Assembly: GCA_963811905.1 (NCBI GenBank)
Contig: CAWETK010000020.1
Span: forward strand, 186,001 to 250,000
Length of the DNA: 64,000 nt
Direction of reading: 5' to 3'
DNA from: DATFVA01 sp963811905
GTDB lineage: Bacteria; Bacteroidota; Ignavibacteria; Ignavibacteriales; Ignavibacteriaceae
A program made the position numbers and the translations under genes. This document shows, in pieces, positions 55,666 through 64,000 of the stretch. The notes under the pieces were generated by a model. It was not told the origin of the DNA. It ran no database searches and saw only the letters and a list, made by a program, of their open reading frames with translations. Each line of letters begins with the position of its first letter. Position 1 is the stretch's first letter.

Positions 55666-58191
55666 TTATTTTAATGATATTAGTTTTTTAACAGAGGTAA
55701 AACCACTGCCTGTTGTTAGCCTGTAAAAGTATACACCTGAACTTAATTCACCACCTTTCAGTTTTATAGTATAATACCCAGGCTTCTTGTTTTCATTAAC
55801 TAAAACTTTTATTTCTCTCCCTATTATATCGTAAAGCTTGATGCTAACATTTGATTCTTGAGCAATAGTAAAACTTATATTTGTTTCAGGATTGAAAGGA
55901 TTAGGAAAATTTTGTTCGAGATTAAATTTTGCTGGCGGAGTTACATCAACTACAATCTCTTCGCTGTACTTAAAGCTGCCGTCGAAATCTATTTGCTTTA
56001 AACGGTATTTATAGATACCTGGTACAACACTTTCATCATAAAAAGTATAGGTATGTTTCTCTGTAGTGGTGCCATTTCCTTGAATGAATCTAATCTCCTC
56101 CCAATCATTCATAAGATCTTGAACTTTTGACTTCTGGATCTCAAAACCTTTATTGTTTATTTCAGCTACAGTTGACCAGGTTAAAACGACATTTTGATTT
56201 ATTACTTCAGCCTTGAAAGAGTTTAATTCTACAGGAACATAGCTTGTATCATCATATCGCAAAATCAATCCTATATCCCCAACGGCAAAACCTAATTTAT
56301 CTGTTATGGAACTAAAGCCATTAAAACCTGCAGGAACATCATCAGTAATATCAATAAAAGAATTTCCCCCATCCTCAGTTATGTATTCCTGGGTGCCGGA
56401 TATCAGCCAATGCTGAGCTCCCGGAAAAAAATAAAACCTGCTTGCACCAATTACATCTGGATCAGGATTCCAAGTTACTCCCCCGTCAATTGTTTTAAAT
56501 AAATTATTACCGCCTATTTCTCTAATTATCCAACCAGTATCATACGTTGTAAAATACACATCACTTGTTAAATAATAGTCTAAAGCTATTTGCTCAATCC
56601 AATCATTTCCCCCGTTCGTTGTTTTAAACGGCCTCCTGCTTAAGATTGAAGCCCATCCATATTGATTATCAACAAAACTTATACCCGAAAAACTTCCAGC
56701 TCCAGGGGCGGTAACCTGGGTGACCCAACTTTCACCCTGATCAGTTGTTTTGTAAATCTTATCACTTTGAATTGCCCAGCCAATTGAATCATCGATGAAA
56801 AATATTTTTCTTGCACCGACCGAAACTCCATTTGGTATGTACCAGTTTTCTCCACCGTCTGTGGTTTTGTAAATTGAGTTGCTTCCAATAAAACCTGTGA
56901 GACTATCAAGGAATAATATTTCAGGTCCGTTCGGTGCACCGGGAACTTTTTCCCAATTTTCACCTGCGTTCGTGGTTTTGTATAATCCGCTTGGCGTCGA
57001 TAAACCTGACCAGCTTATTACAAATCCTTTTTGTTCACTTATAAAAAATACATCCGAGAAATTATCGTTAAGGATTATTCTGCCCCAGTTTTCCAGCCCG
57101 TTTGTTCTTTTATAAATATTCAGTCCGTCACCACCCGCATATCCGGTTCCGTCTTCTGTTAAGACTAACTGCCACTGCCCGCCGCCTCCGACACCAAACC
57201 AGCTTTGCCCGCGGTTAGTTGTTTTATAAATTCCCTTATCTGCCATCATTGCATATCCTGTATCAGCATTAATAAATTCAACCCAGTTTGCATCAGTGTA
57301 TGTCGGTATATCGGAGTTCAGTATCCAGGTTAATCCGCCGTCGCTGCTGTAAACATTTTTTCCTCCTTCATATTGAATTTCTCCTCCCCAGGCTCCCGCT
57401 GCTATTATATGCAGGCTGTCAACAACGGAGTCTTCGATAATATCAATTGTGTAGAGTGATCTTGTATCCCCGGTTTGTATCTGTGTCCAGCTATTTCCTC
57501 CGTCTGTTGTCCTAAGCAGAATACCATTTCCGCAGGCAATCATTCCGAAGTCCTCATTTAAGAAATCAAGCGCCCAATAATGCTGGTTTGCACCGGGAGT
57601 AACAGGCTGCCAGGTTAATCCTGCATCTGTAGTTTTTAGAAGTGTATGGTAATTACCGCATACCCAGCCGAGAGTATCATTTATCATCTGCACTCCCCAT
57701 AGATCTATTCCTGTTCCTACTCCGCTTGTTACCTGTTGAAAGTTCTCACCGCCATCTGTTGAACGGAGTATTAATCCGTCGTAACCTGTTGCGATAACTA
57801 ATTGTTCATCAAGCGAGAAAATCTTTAATATTAAGGCTGTTGTATTTGTTTGGCTTACGGTCCAATTCTGTCCGCCATCTGTTGTTTTAATTATTGCACC
57901 CAAATCTCCGCAAGCCCATCCGGTATCTTTATTAACAAAATGAATCCCGATATAATCTACTCTTGGCACTTTTGGATTTAACTCTGTCCAGATACCGGTG
58001 CTTTCCAGAGGGAATAATCTTCTTTTTTCATCATTAAGATTTTTACCCGCATACTTTTCACTGAATGTCTGATAACCTTCCTGTAATGGAATGCCTCTCC
58101 TGTACTGGACGGGTTTTGTTTGGGTAGTGTCTGAGTACTGTGCAGACGAGACTGCACTGAGCAGTATTAAGAGTAGAATGAATGATTTCAT
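55666..58191 (-). CDS. Ycf48-like/BNR-repeat T9SS protein, intact paralog
   Basis: The 841-residue protein starts with signal peptide MKSFILLLILLSAVSSA and KPVQYRRGIPLQEGYQTF, and has the same blade series as its neighbour (IIKTTDGGQNWTV, STDGGENFQQV, KTTNAGENWEKV). It ends with a fibronectin-like region and a T9SS domain (FPNPFNPETNISFTI, YDIIGREIKVLVNE, LSSGVYFYRL) and FTSVKKLISLK. It is complete, and serves as the reference for the frameshifted gene at 53092. The two were produced by tandem duplication. BNR/YCF48 blades here lack the Asp-box catalytic context of sialidases, so no hydrolase activity is claimed. Confidence 0.92.
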   Translation of the reverse strand: MKSFILLLILLSAVSSAQYSDTTQTKPVQYRRGIPLQEGYQTFSEKYAGKNLNDEKRRLFPLESTGIWTELNPKVPRVDYIGIHFVNKDTGWACGDLGAIIKTTDGGQNWTVSQTNTTALILKIFSLDEQLVIATGYDGLILRSTDGGENFQQVTSGVGTGIDLWGVQMINDTLGWVCGNYHTLLKTTDAGLTWQPVTPGANQHYWALDFLNEDFGMIACGNGILLRTTDGGNSWTQIQTGDTRSLYTIDIIEDSVVDSLHIIAAGAWGGEIQYEGGKNVYSSDGGLTWILNSDIPTYTDANWVEFINADTGYAMMADKGIYKTTNRGQSWFGVGGGGQWQLVLTEDGTGYAGGDGLNIYKRTNGLENWGRIILNDNFSDVFFISEQKGFVISWSGLSTPSGLYKTTNAGENWEKVPGAPNGPEILFLDSLTGFIGSNSIYKTTDGGENWYIPNGVSVGARKIFFIDDSIGWAIQSDKIYKTTDQGESWVTQVTAPGAGSFSGISFVDNQYGWASILSRRPFKTTNGGNDWIEQIALDYYLTSDVYFTTYDTGWIIREIGGNNLFKTIDGGVTWNPDPDVIGASRFYFFPGAQHWLISGTQEYITEDGGNSFIDITDDVPAGFNGFSSITDKLGFAVGDIGLILRYDDTSYVPVELNSFKAEVINQNVVLTWSTVAEINNKGFEIQKSKVQDLMNDWEEIRFIQGNGTTTEKHTYTFYDESVVPGIYKYRLKQIDFDGSFKYSEEIVVDVTPPAKFNLEQNFPNPFNPETNISFTIAQESNVSIKLYDIIGREIKVLVNENKKPGYYTIKLKGGELSSGVYFYRLTTGSGFTSVKKLISLK

Positions 58192-58838
58192 AGGAATCTC
58201 CCTTCTTTTGTGTCAGAGAACCTCCGACCAAATATATTTGGGTCTGCGGGTATATTTCGAGCATTGATAAAATGTTGCATAATAGAATCAGAAATCATTC
58301 TCAGTGAATCCTATTGTTTATTATAAACTACCAGCACATTTTCTGCCACTGGTCTCCCCAAAGTATTTTAAACAATTAAGCGGGTTTCAGGAAATGCCGC
58401 ACTCTATCCGCCTATTTCATAGTACCGCCTTGTGAGCGCATCTCTAAATTCTATAAAAATAAAGGAAATGTCAAATGAATATTTTTAAAGCTTGATAAAA
58501 CCAACAATTTCAATTGATAAATATTATTAGGACAAAAATTCAAACGATGCTATTTCGTAATAATGCGGGGCTGGTATCAAACAAGGTCACCCGGTTTCAG
58601 TATGGTTACTTCAATCCCAGTCAAGGATTTTACTGATTCATAATGGCCGATCGGATTTCAAAATCTTTTTGTTTCATAAAGTATCGCTCTATTAAGACCA
58701 ATAAAAAACGGTGCCGGGACAAAAATCAACAAAAATTAAGTTATATCTTAATCAGGCGAATCGGGGATGTTTGTGGTCTCCGACCAGATAAAGATCAAGA
58801 AAAATAAACGGAGGGAATTTCTTAGACCGGCCAGGTAA
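58192..58838. other. Non-coding gap between secreted-protein genes
   Basis: I see no ORF of quality in these 647 bases. The short word GGTCTCCGACCA recurs in similar form near 58216 and 58768, perhaps a decayed repeat. The first 60 bases (minus strand) hold the promoter and ribosome site of the 58191 gene. Confidence 0.4.
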
Positions 58839-59270
58839 TCAGTAGGTGATAACGTGAATAATGGCAAGGATTACAGCGAATATATCGCGGCTTATGCCTA
58901 AATATTTCCTGATCGCTCTAATCTCTTCAGCTTCTCTTTGAGGAGCCGAATTCTGTATATATTGTATCAGATTATTCTTTGTTTCTTCATCTTTAAGATA
59001 CTTTCTGAGGAAAGGATCACTTAATCCGGAAAACAAATTGGAATTATTATAATAGTAACCGGGCAGAACCATTTTATTTAAGGTTATAGTCTCTTTTAGA
59101 AAAATATTATCGGGGTATCCAATACGAACAGGATTAAAAATATTTTCCCGGATATTGAGATAAGGCTGCTTAATGTTATTTAATGAATCAGCGTTTTGTG
59201 AATAGATCACACCATCACAGAGTACAGTGATTAGGATACTTAAAATAATGTTGTCTCGTATCTTTTTCAT
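58839..59270 (-). CDS. Small secreted protein of unknown function
   Basis: I do not recognise this 143-residue product. A signal peptide (MKKIRDNIILSILITVLCDG to YSQ) precedes a hydrophilic body with NIRENIFNPVRIGYPDNIFL and a helical Glu-rich part (APQREAEEIRAIRKYLGISR). A hydrophobic stretch at the C terminus (DIFAVILAIIHVITY) may anchor it. It lies five bases behind the lipoprotein gene at 60007 and is probably in the same transcript. Confidence 0.7.
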   Translation of the reverse strand: MKKIRDNIILSILITVLCDGVIYSQNADSLNNIKQPYLNIRENIFNPVRIGYPDNIFLKETITLNKMVLPGYYYNNSNLFSGLSDPFLRKYLKDEETKNNLIQYIQNSAPQREAEEIRAIRKYLGISRDIFAVILAIIHVITY

Positions 59271-59275
59271 TATGT

Positions 59276-60007
59276 TCAGAATTCAAAAATGTATCTAAAT
59301 CCTGCTACAAGAAGAAGACCGCTTCTGAAATTATTATTTTTCTCAGCACTTTTAGTCAGGTATGCTATTTCAAAATACTGCTGAAAGCTGCTGCCAATTA
59401 CAACGCCGGCAAAAGGATATAAAAAAAGTTCATTCCGGAAAGCGGAACTCTGCGTGGAATCAAATGTATTAATACTTTCTGCATCTGAATAAAGATAATT
59501 GATCTTAAGTCCGGCATATAAACTTTTGAGATTCTCAAAAAAGCTAACTGAATAATGATTGAGGTCCTTTGACTTTTCATTAATTCTGTAGGAAAAAATA
59601 ATACCGGGAGAAACCCCGAAAGCTGAATATTTATCTGTCTCCAGCACTCCCGGAGAATCAATAAATCCCGTTATACTGAAAGAAGCATTATAGCCGAAAA
59701 TATTTGTTATCAGAGCCCATTTAGATTTAGCGCTCTTTTCAGACAGGCTGTGTTTGAGACCTAGTTTAATGCCGATATCCCTGTCTCCGTTTTTTGGATT
59801 CAATATATTAAAACTCCACAATGAAATACCCGCATCCGTGCTTTCAGAAAGGGGAAACTGAAACCTTCCTTCCGGAGGAAGAATCCCGAATGTCAATGCG
59901 CCATTTCCACTGCCAAGGGTTTCAGCATCCTGGTATTCGTTATAGCTTATCCCGGAACAGGAAACAATCAGGAAAGATAAAAGCAGAATTATATATTTTT
60001 TGTCCAT
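59276..60007 (-). CDS. Lipoprotein, probably outer-membrane-associated beta protein
   Basis: This 243-residue protein has a lipoprotein signal ending LIVSC (Cys near residue 17). The rest has many alternating beta strands (LTFGILPPEGRFQFPLSEST, SFSITGFID, FGVSPGIIFSYRIN, LYPFAGVVIGSSFQQYFEIA) and ends in Phe (FRYIFEF), as beta-barrel proteins often do. No named family was recognised. It is the upstream member of a likely two-gene unit with the 58839 gene. Confidence 0.75.
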   Translation of the reverse strand: MDKKYIILLLSFLIVSCSGISYNEYQDAETLGSGNGALTFGILPPEGRFQFPLSESTDAGISLWSFNILNPKNGDRDIGIKLGLKHSLSEKSAKSKWALITNIFGYNASFSITGFIDSPGVLETDKYSAFGVSPGIIFSYRINEKSKDLNHYSVSFFENLKSLYAGLKINYLYSDAESINTFDSTQSSAFRNELFLYPFAGVVIGSSFQQYFEIAYLTKSAEKNNNFRSGLLLVAGFRYIFEF

Positions 60008-60110
60008 ATTCCCCGCGTATATTTATGAACTACTGATAAAATAATGATTTCTGATTAAAAAAGATATTTGGGGTTTGAGTATGGCAATTTGATGAATTCA
60101 GAAGTTATAT

Positions 60111-60134
60111 TAAAAAAGGGAGCTTTCGCTCCCC
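60111..60134 (-). terminator. Minus-strand terminator after the large T9SS gene
   Basis: The minus strand has GGGAGC and GCTCCC (60118-60133) around a 4-base loop, then TTTTTTAATA. The same stem core occurs at 52901. Confidence 0.88.
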
Positions 60135-60139
60135 TTAAA

Positions 60140-63100
60140 TCACTTGAGCAATAACATCTTCTTCGAACTAACATAATCATTAACACGAAGCTGATATATA
60201 TACACACCACTTGCCAGATGTGTAGCATTAAAATGAGCTATATATCTACCCTGGTTTTTTTGCTCTTTAACCAATGTTGCAACTTCCTTGCCTAATATAT
60301 CGTATATCTTCAGTGTAACAAACCCAGTCTTAGGTAGTTGATAGTTTATTGTAGTCGCAGGATTGAAGGGATTGGGGTAATTCTGGGAAAGGTCATATGT
60401 TACCGGTATAGTATTTCCCGTGTATGAAACTTTATCGGAAGTCCTTTTTGCAACGGTACTTGCATCATTTACTGAGTTTAACAGATTAAATTCCGCTTCA
60501 CCTGTAACCGAAGTTACCAGCCTAAAGAAGTAATCACCTTCTGTTATACCCGAACAATCGATTTGATAACTTTTATTCTCATAATCGTTAAGGTTTGTTT
60601 TATTATAAAGTACATTATCGAAGGTTCCGACTACCGCACCGGAAGAACTATTCACTAATTCGACTCTGAAGCCGATTGTTTCACCACTGTTAAGTGAGTC
60701 AGCATAATCCTTGTTTAATACGTAATAATAATTACTAAATATCAAAGAAGAATTCGAGTTGAGAGAGAAATCTTCTGTTCTTAACACCTGGTTCAACTGC
60801 TGCGCACTGAGGTACAAATTCGTATCGGGAATGTTAATAAACTTCACAGCACTATCAGCTACAACAACATCACCCGTATGAAATGCGAACTCAATTCCAT
60901 TTTTTAGAATCACACCAGCTCTGGAGTAGGTGAACGGAAAAGTAGTGACAGCCTTTGTCTCGCCTCCGCAATCTGGGACACCATTGAATCCCGTCCCGCT
61001 TGGATTTATTACATATGGAGCCGATTCTATATCAAAACTAAAGGCTTTTAAATCCGAAAGACTGGGACCATTACTGATGTTGGTATTGTATCCGGCAGGA
61101 GTAAGGCAATAAGAAACAGAATAAACATCATTAATTCTAGTTACCCATCTGGATTCAGTCCCGCCTTTTTGACCCCAGGTAATCACACACTGGTTAAAGG
61201 ACATCATCTACTGAAGCATTCTGGGTGGCATTAACTTCTTCTCCATAGGCACGAGTTTCTCCCCAGGAATTATGTTCCCAATCAATGCACGCCCTGGCAA
61301 TGAGCCTCGGGGTCGGTATTGAAGTACCATCTGTTTTGCCAAGAGTACCACTATTCCTGCCCAGCCAGCTCACAATCGGATCATATCTGAAAAGGCCATT
61401 GCCTTTATCTTTTTTAACAGGGCTGATAGATGGATTAGTATTAATGCTGTAGCCGCTGAATTCAGAGATAGTAACGGGGGTACTGAAAGTACCAGTACTC
61501 CAATGAGTATATCTTATATAAGTATTTAGATTTAAGTCCTGATATACAAGATGCACTGCATCATAAAAGGTTCCCAGTTTACCCATACAAGCTGCAGGGT
61601 TTAAGGAAGTAAAACCGGTATTGGGAACAGTGGTCTCTGAGGAGGTATGCCATATTCCGTCATAATATTGACGTATATAATACAATCCGCCGGATGAAGA
61701 TTTCCTGTATACATAAAATCTCTGATTCTCGCTTGCAGCTACAACCGGATAAGCATTCCCATAATAAGAAGAAGATATATCAGCTAATCCTTCCGGCCAC
61801 ACGATTTCCCAGGTGCTAACATCTAAAGACGCCCGGAATATTTTATAATTACTTCCTGATTTGCCTTCAAATACTATATTTATTAAATCGCCATCTATAT
61901 CAATTGATACACTTTTTGCATCTTCTTCGAAAAGAGAAAGCTCATCATCCCAGGCACCATTCATTGTAGTTGTAAGGCTGCGGGTATACCAAAGTTTATC
62001 CATCGAGACATAGAACATATTATAATAACCTTCATTATCTCTTACCAGGTGGCACTGACCGTTGGTGCCTAATTGGGCACCTGAGAGCAGATGTCCTTTC
62101 AGATTCGCTTTAACAACTGCATTGTCATCTGTGAATACAACCCCTGTTTGGCTGGCTATTGAATTCTGAAACTGCACATTTGTTCCAGTCCAGTTCTGAA
62201 AGTATAATGGACGGCCGGTACTGAATAAATTATTTGTGGGTGACTCAACACTATAATGTGAGTTACTGGATAAAGGTTGATTCTTAAATACTCCTCCGTA
62301 GGAATTCTCAGAATTATTAAATAGCTCAAGATTAGCATCATACGAAAGGAATTGGTCTGATTGCTGCCAGTGACCTGATTGATCCTGATAATATCGCCAG
62401 GGATCCTTGAACCTTATTTTTCCGCCGCCTATATCACAGCCATCAATAATGTTTTTCAATACAACCTGGATAGTGGGATTAAATGTTGCTTTCATAGTAT
62501 GGTCGGTGGAGGTTTGAAAAGTAAAGCCGTGAGATAATTCATATGTAGGTGGCTTGGTGGGATTATCAAATAACCATCGATTATGTTTTTCGGTTTCTCC
62601 GGTATTACCCCAATCTACAAGAAAAGGTAGCTCATTCGTTCGAACTATATAATTTGTTCCAAAATCTAAGCTGGGGGATGAATTTCCAGAGGCTATGAGG
62701 TAAGTATTGTTGTTGCTATTATTTTTCAGGAATAAATAACCAAAGTCGTCACTATTCTCAATATTGTTTTGTAATGTTATCGCTGGAATCGAGGAAATAA
62801 CAATGCTCGCCTCAGCTGAAAAATAATTCGTCTCATAGTCTTCTACAACAACTTTTAATTCGACATCGTGTCCTTGCATTGTTAAATTATATTTATATTC
62901 ATCATCATAGAAGTAAAAAGATTCAATATATGGCTGAAATAATTTATAATAGTTACTTTCCCAATTATCTGGACTTCCTGGAGTGCTTTTAACTTCTGTA
63001 AATGGACCATTTGGAAAATCTCTCAAGTACCATTTGATATTATATAATCCGGCCCCTCCATTGATATCGGCGATGAATTCCTTTGATTCATTATAGAGCA

Positions 63101-63680
63101 ATTCATTTTGACCAATTATACCGACAGTCAGGTCCTGCTGTGGAATATAATATTGTGGATTGGAAACATAATTTCCCCAGGGATGTTCTCCCAAATTCCA
63201 AGCCACCTGATGAGGCGTCCCATCATATTTCATCAAAAAGTCCTGAGGAGAACCTACTTCAGATGCGGATGGCGGAGTCACAGCGACGCTACATCCAGCT
63301 ATATAATTTATAAAAGTAGAGTTCTCATACAATATTTTGTATGTTTTTACTACAAATGGTTGATTTTCAGTCATATCAAAGTCCAAGGGGAAACGGTCAT
63401 TATCGGTATCATATGAGGAATAATAATATGTGCCACAAGCATCTGTTTTCCGGAATGCTTTTATGGGGGGATAACTGCCAATTTTTACGTAAAACTCTTC
63501 ATTATCGACTACTCCAAATTCATCAAGGTTTCCATGTCCAGGAATGTAAAAGGGACTGCCTGGTATGTAGCCGTGATTTAGCATATCGGAAATAGTCGGA
63601 CATTGAGCATTAGTTTTTGGGCTAAGAATAAATATTGAAATGATCAGCAAACAGTATGAAAGAACTCTACTTTGTTTCAC
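60140..63680 (-). pseudogene. Very large T9SS secreted protein, one frameshift
   Basis: Joined frames give about 1180 residues. GTG at 63680 is chosen as start because AAGGAGG lies six bases before it and the product then begins with a clean signal peptide (MKQSRVLSYCLLIISIFILS to NAQ); the earlier GTG at 63701 overlaps the upstream stop and lies before that site. The middle resembles Ig-like and propeller-type surface sequence (LWYTRSLTTTMNGAWDDELS, RFYVYRKSSSGGLYYIRQYY). The end is a T9SS domain (NYPNPFNPATTINYQL, DILGKEVATLVKEQ, LASGVYIYQLRVNDY). One extra base at 61199-61200 breaks the frame. Function unknown; surface location likely. Confidence 0.85.
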
Positions 63681-63697
63681 TTTAAACCTCCTTGTTA

Positions 63698-64000
63698 TCA
63701 CCTTTTTAGTAAAATGATGAATGCTTTATTGCCGTTCCATCCAACGGCTACCGCTGTATTACCTTTTTGTTCTACTTTGCCGTAAGCGATGGGACTGGAC
63801 GGACTGTAAGGCAGTCCTATCTGTTCCCAGTCGATCCCGTTAAAATGCTTCAGTGTATTCCTTCCTCCTGCTATTATGTAATCGTTCGATCCGTTCCCTC
63901 TTATCGAGGCTATCGATCCCCGATAGAAAGCACCGGGGTTCCCTCCTATATAATTCTCCGGCAGTGAGGTCTCATAGTTCCATTGGTTATTCTTATAGCG
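63698..64000 (-). CDS. C-terminal part of an unidentified protein, start outside window
   Basis: The minus strand from the window edge is open for 100 residues to a TGA at 63698, which overlaps the alternative GTG of the next gene. It reads like a repeat-type surface or secreted protein (GSIASIRGNGSNDYIIAGG, NTLKHFNGIDWEQIGLPY, AVGWNGNKAFIILLKR). It ends KAFIILLKR without a T9SS NPFNP motif. It precedes the large T9SS gene and is probably co-transcribed. I do not recognise a family. Confidence 0.65.
   Translation of the reverse strand, partial: RYKNNQWNYETSLPENYIGGNPGAFYRGSIASIRGNGSNDYIIAGGRNTLKHFNGIDWEQIGLPYSPSSPIAYGKVEQKGNTAVAVGWNGNKAFIILLKR

Noticed and set aside
53092..58191. Sialidase activity suggested by BNR-type repeats.
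   Set aside because: No sialidase catalytic residues or RIP motif were seen, and the blades match Ycf48-type sequences.

Overview
The window looks like a piece of an AT-rich Ignavibacteria-type (Bacteroidota/Chlorobiota group) chromosome. The main reason is a set of secreted proteins ending in the type IX secretion (T9SS) sorting domain with its NPFNP motif. Pyruvate:ferredoxin oxidoreductase beside a DHOD-like flavoprotein, a DUF5916 protein and many Bacteroidota-style lipoproteins fit the same picture. No rRNA, tRNA, CRISPR array, prophage or transposase gene was seen.

Layout. 0-6 kb: pyruvate:ferredoxin oxidoreductase (5' end outside the window), a DHOD-like protein, a GH15 glucoamylase/trehalase-like enzyme and a small unknown gene. 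6.6-13.3 kb: a ribose-type sugar ABC importer run together with a secreted GH38 alpha-mannosidase that carries three frameshifts. 13.5-22.2 kb: an envelope module of a secreted TPR-CHAT peptidase, two PD40 beta-propeller lipoproteins, an L-domain/PKD T9SS protein, and on the other strand a frameshifted anti-sigma factor and ECF sigma factor. 22.5-24.7 kb: a frameshifted DUF5916 outer-membrane protein. 24.7-25.7 kb: a gene-free block with an 11-bp tandem array, a 130-bp MITE-like palindrome and a large 84/105-bp tandem array. 25.8-32 kb: a secreted MEMO-family protein, an MGDG-synthase-like glycosyltransferase, an acyl-ACP thioesterase, and an arsenic operon (arsR-arsM-arsC-arsC-ACR3) with a readable promoter/operator. 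32-37.3 kb: the TreS-maltokinase fusion and GlgE, which turn trehalose into alpha-glucan. 37.5-41.5 kb: DUF4097, TPM, glutathione peroxidase, a membrane protein and phosphate acetyltransferase.

41.7-50.6 kb is a housekeeping run: YggS (frameshifted), DivIVA-like, purine nucleoside phosphorylase, a membrane coiled-coil protein, IleS, a lysine-rich DksA/TraR protein, two tandem LspA and RluD. 50.7-52.8 kb: an octaheme HAO-like cytochrome with a membrane partner. 53-64 kb: mostly minus-strand secreted proteins, including two tandem Ycf48-like T9SS proteins, a very large T9SS protein and the end of another CDS.

Sixteen single-base frameshifts could be resolved by reading, about nine apparent insertions and seven deletions. 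Nine of them fall between 21.0 and 23.6 kb. They may be real decay or base-level assembly errors, and this affects every gene called as a pseudogene here.
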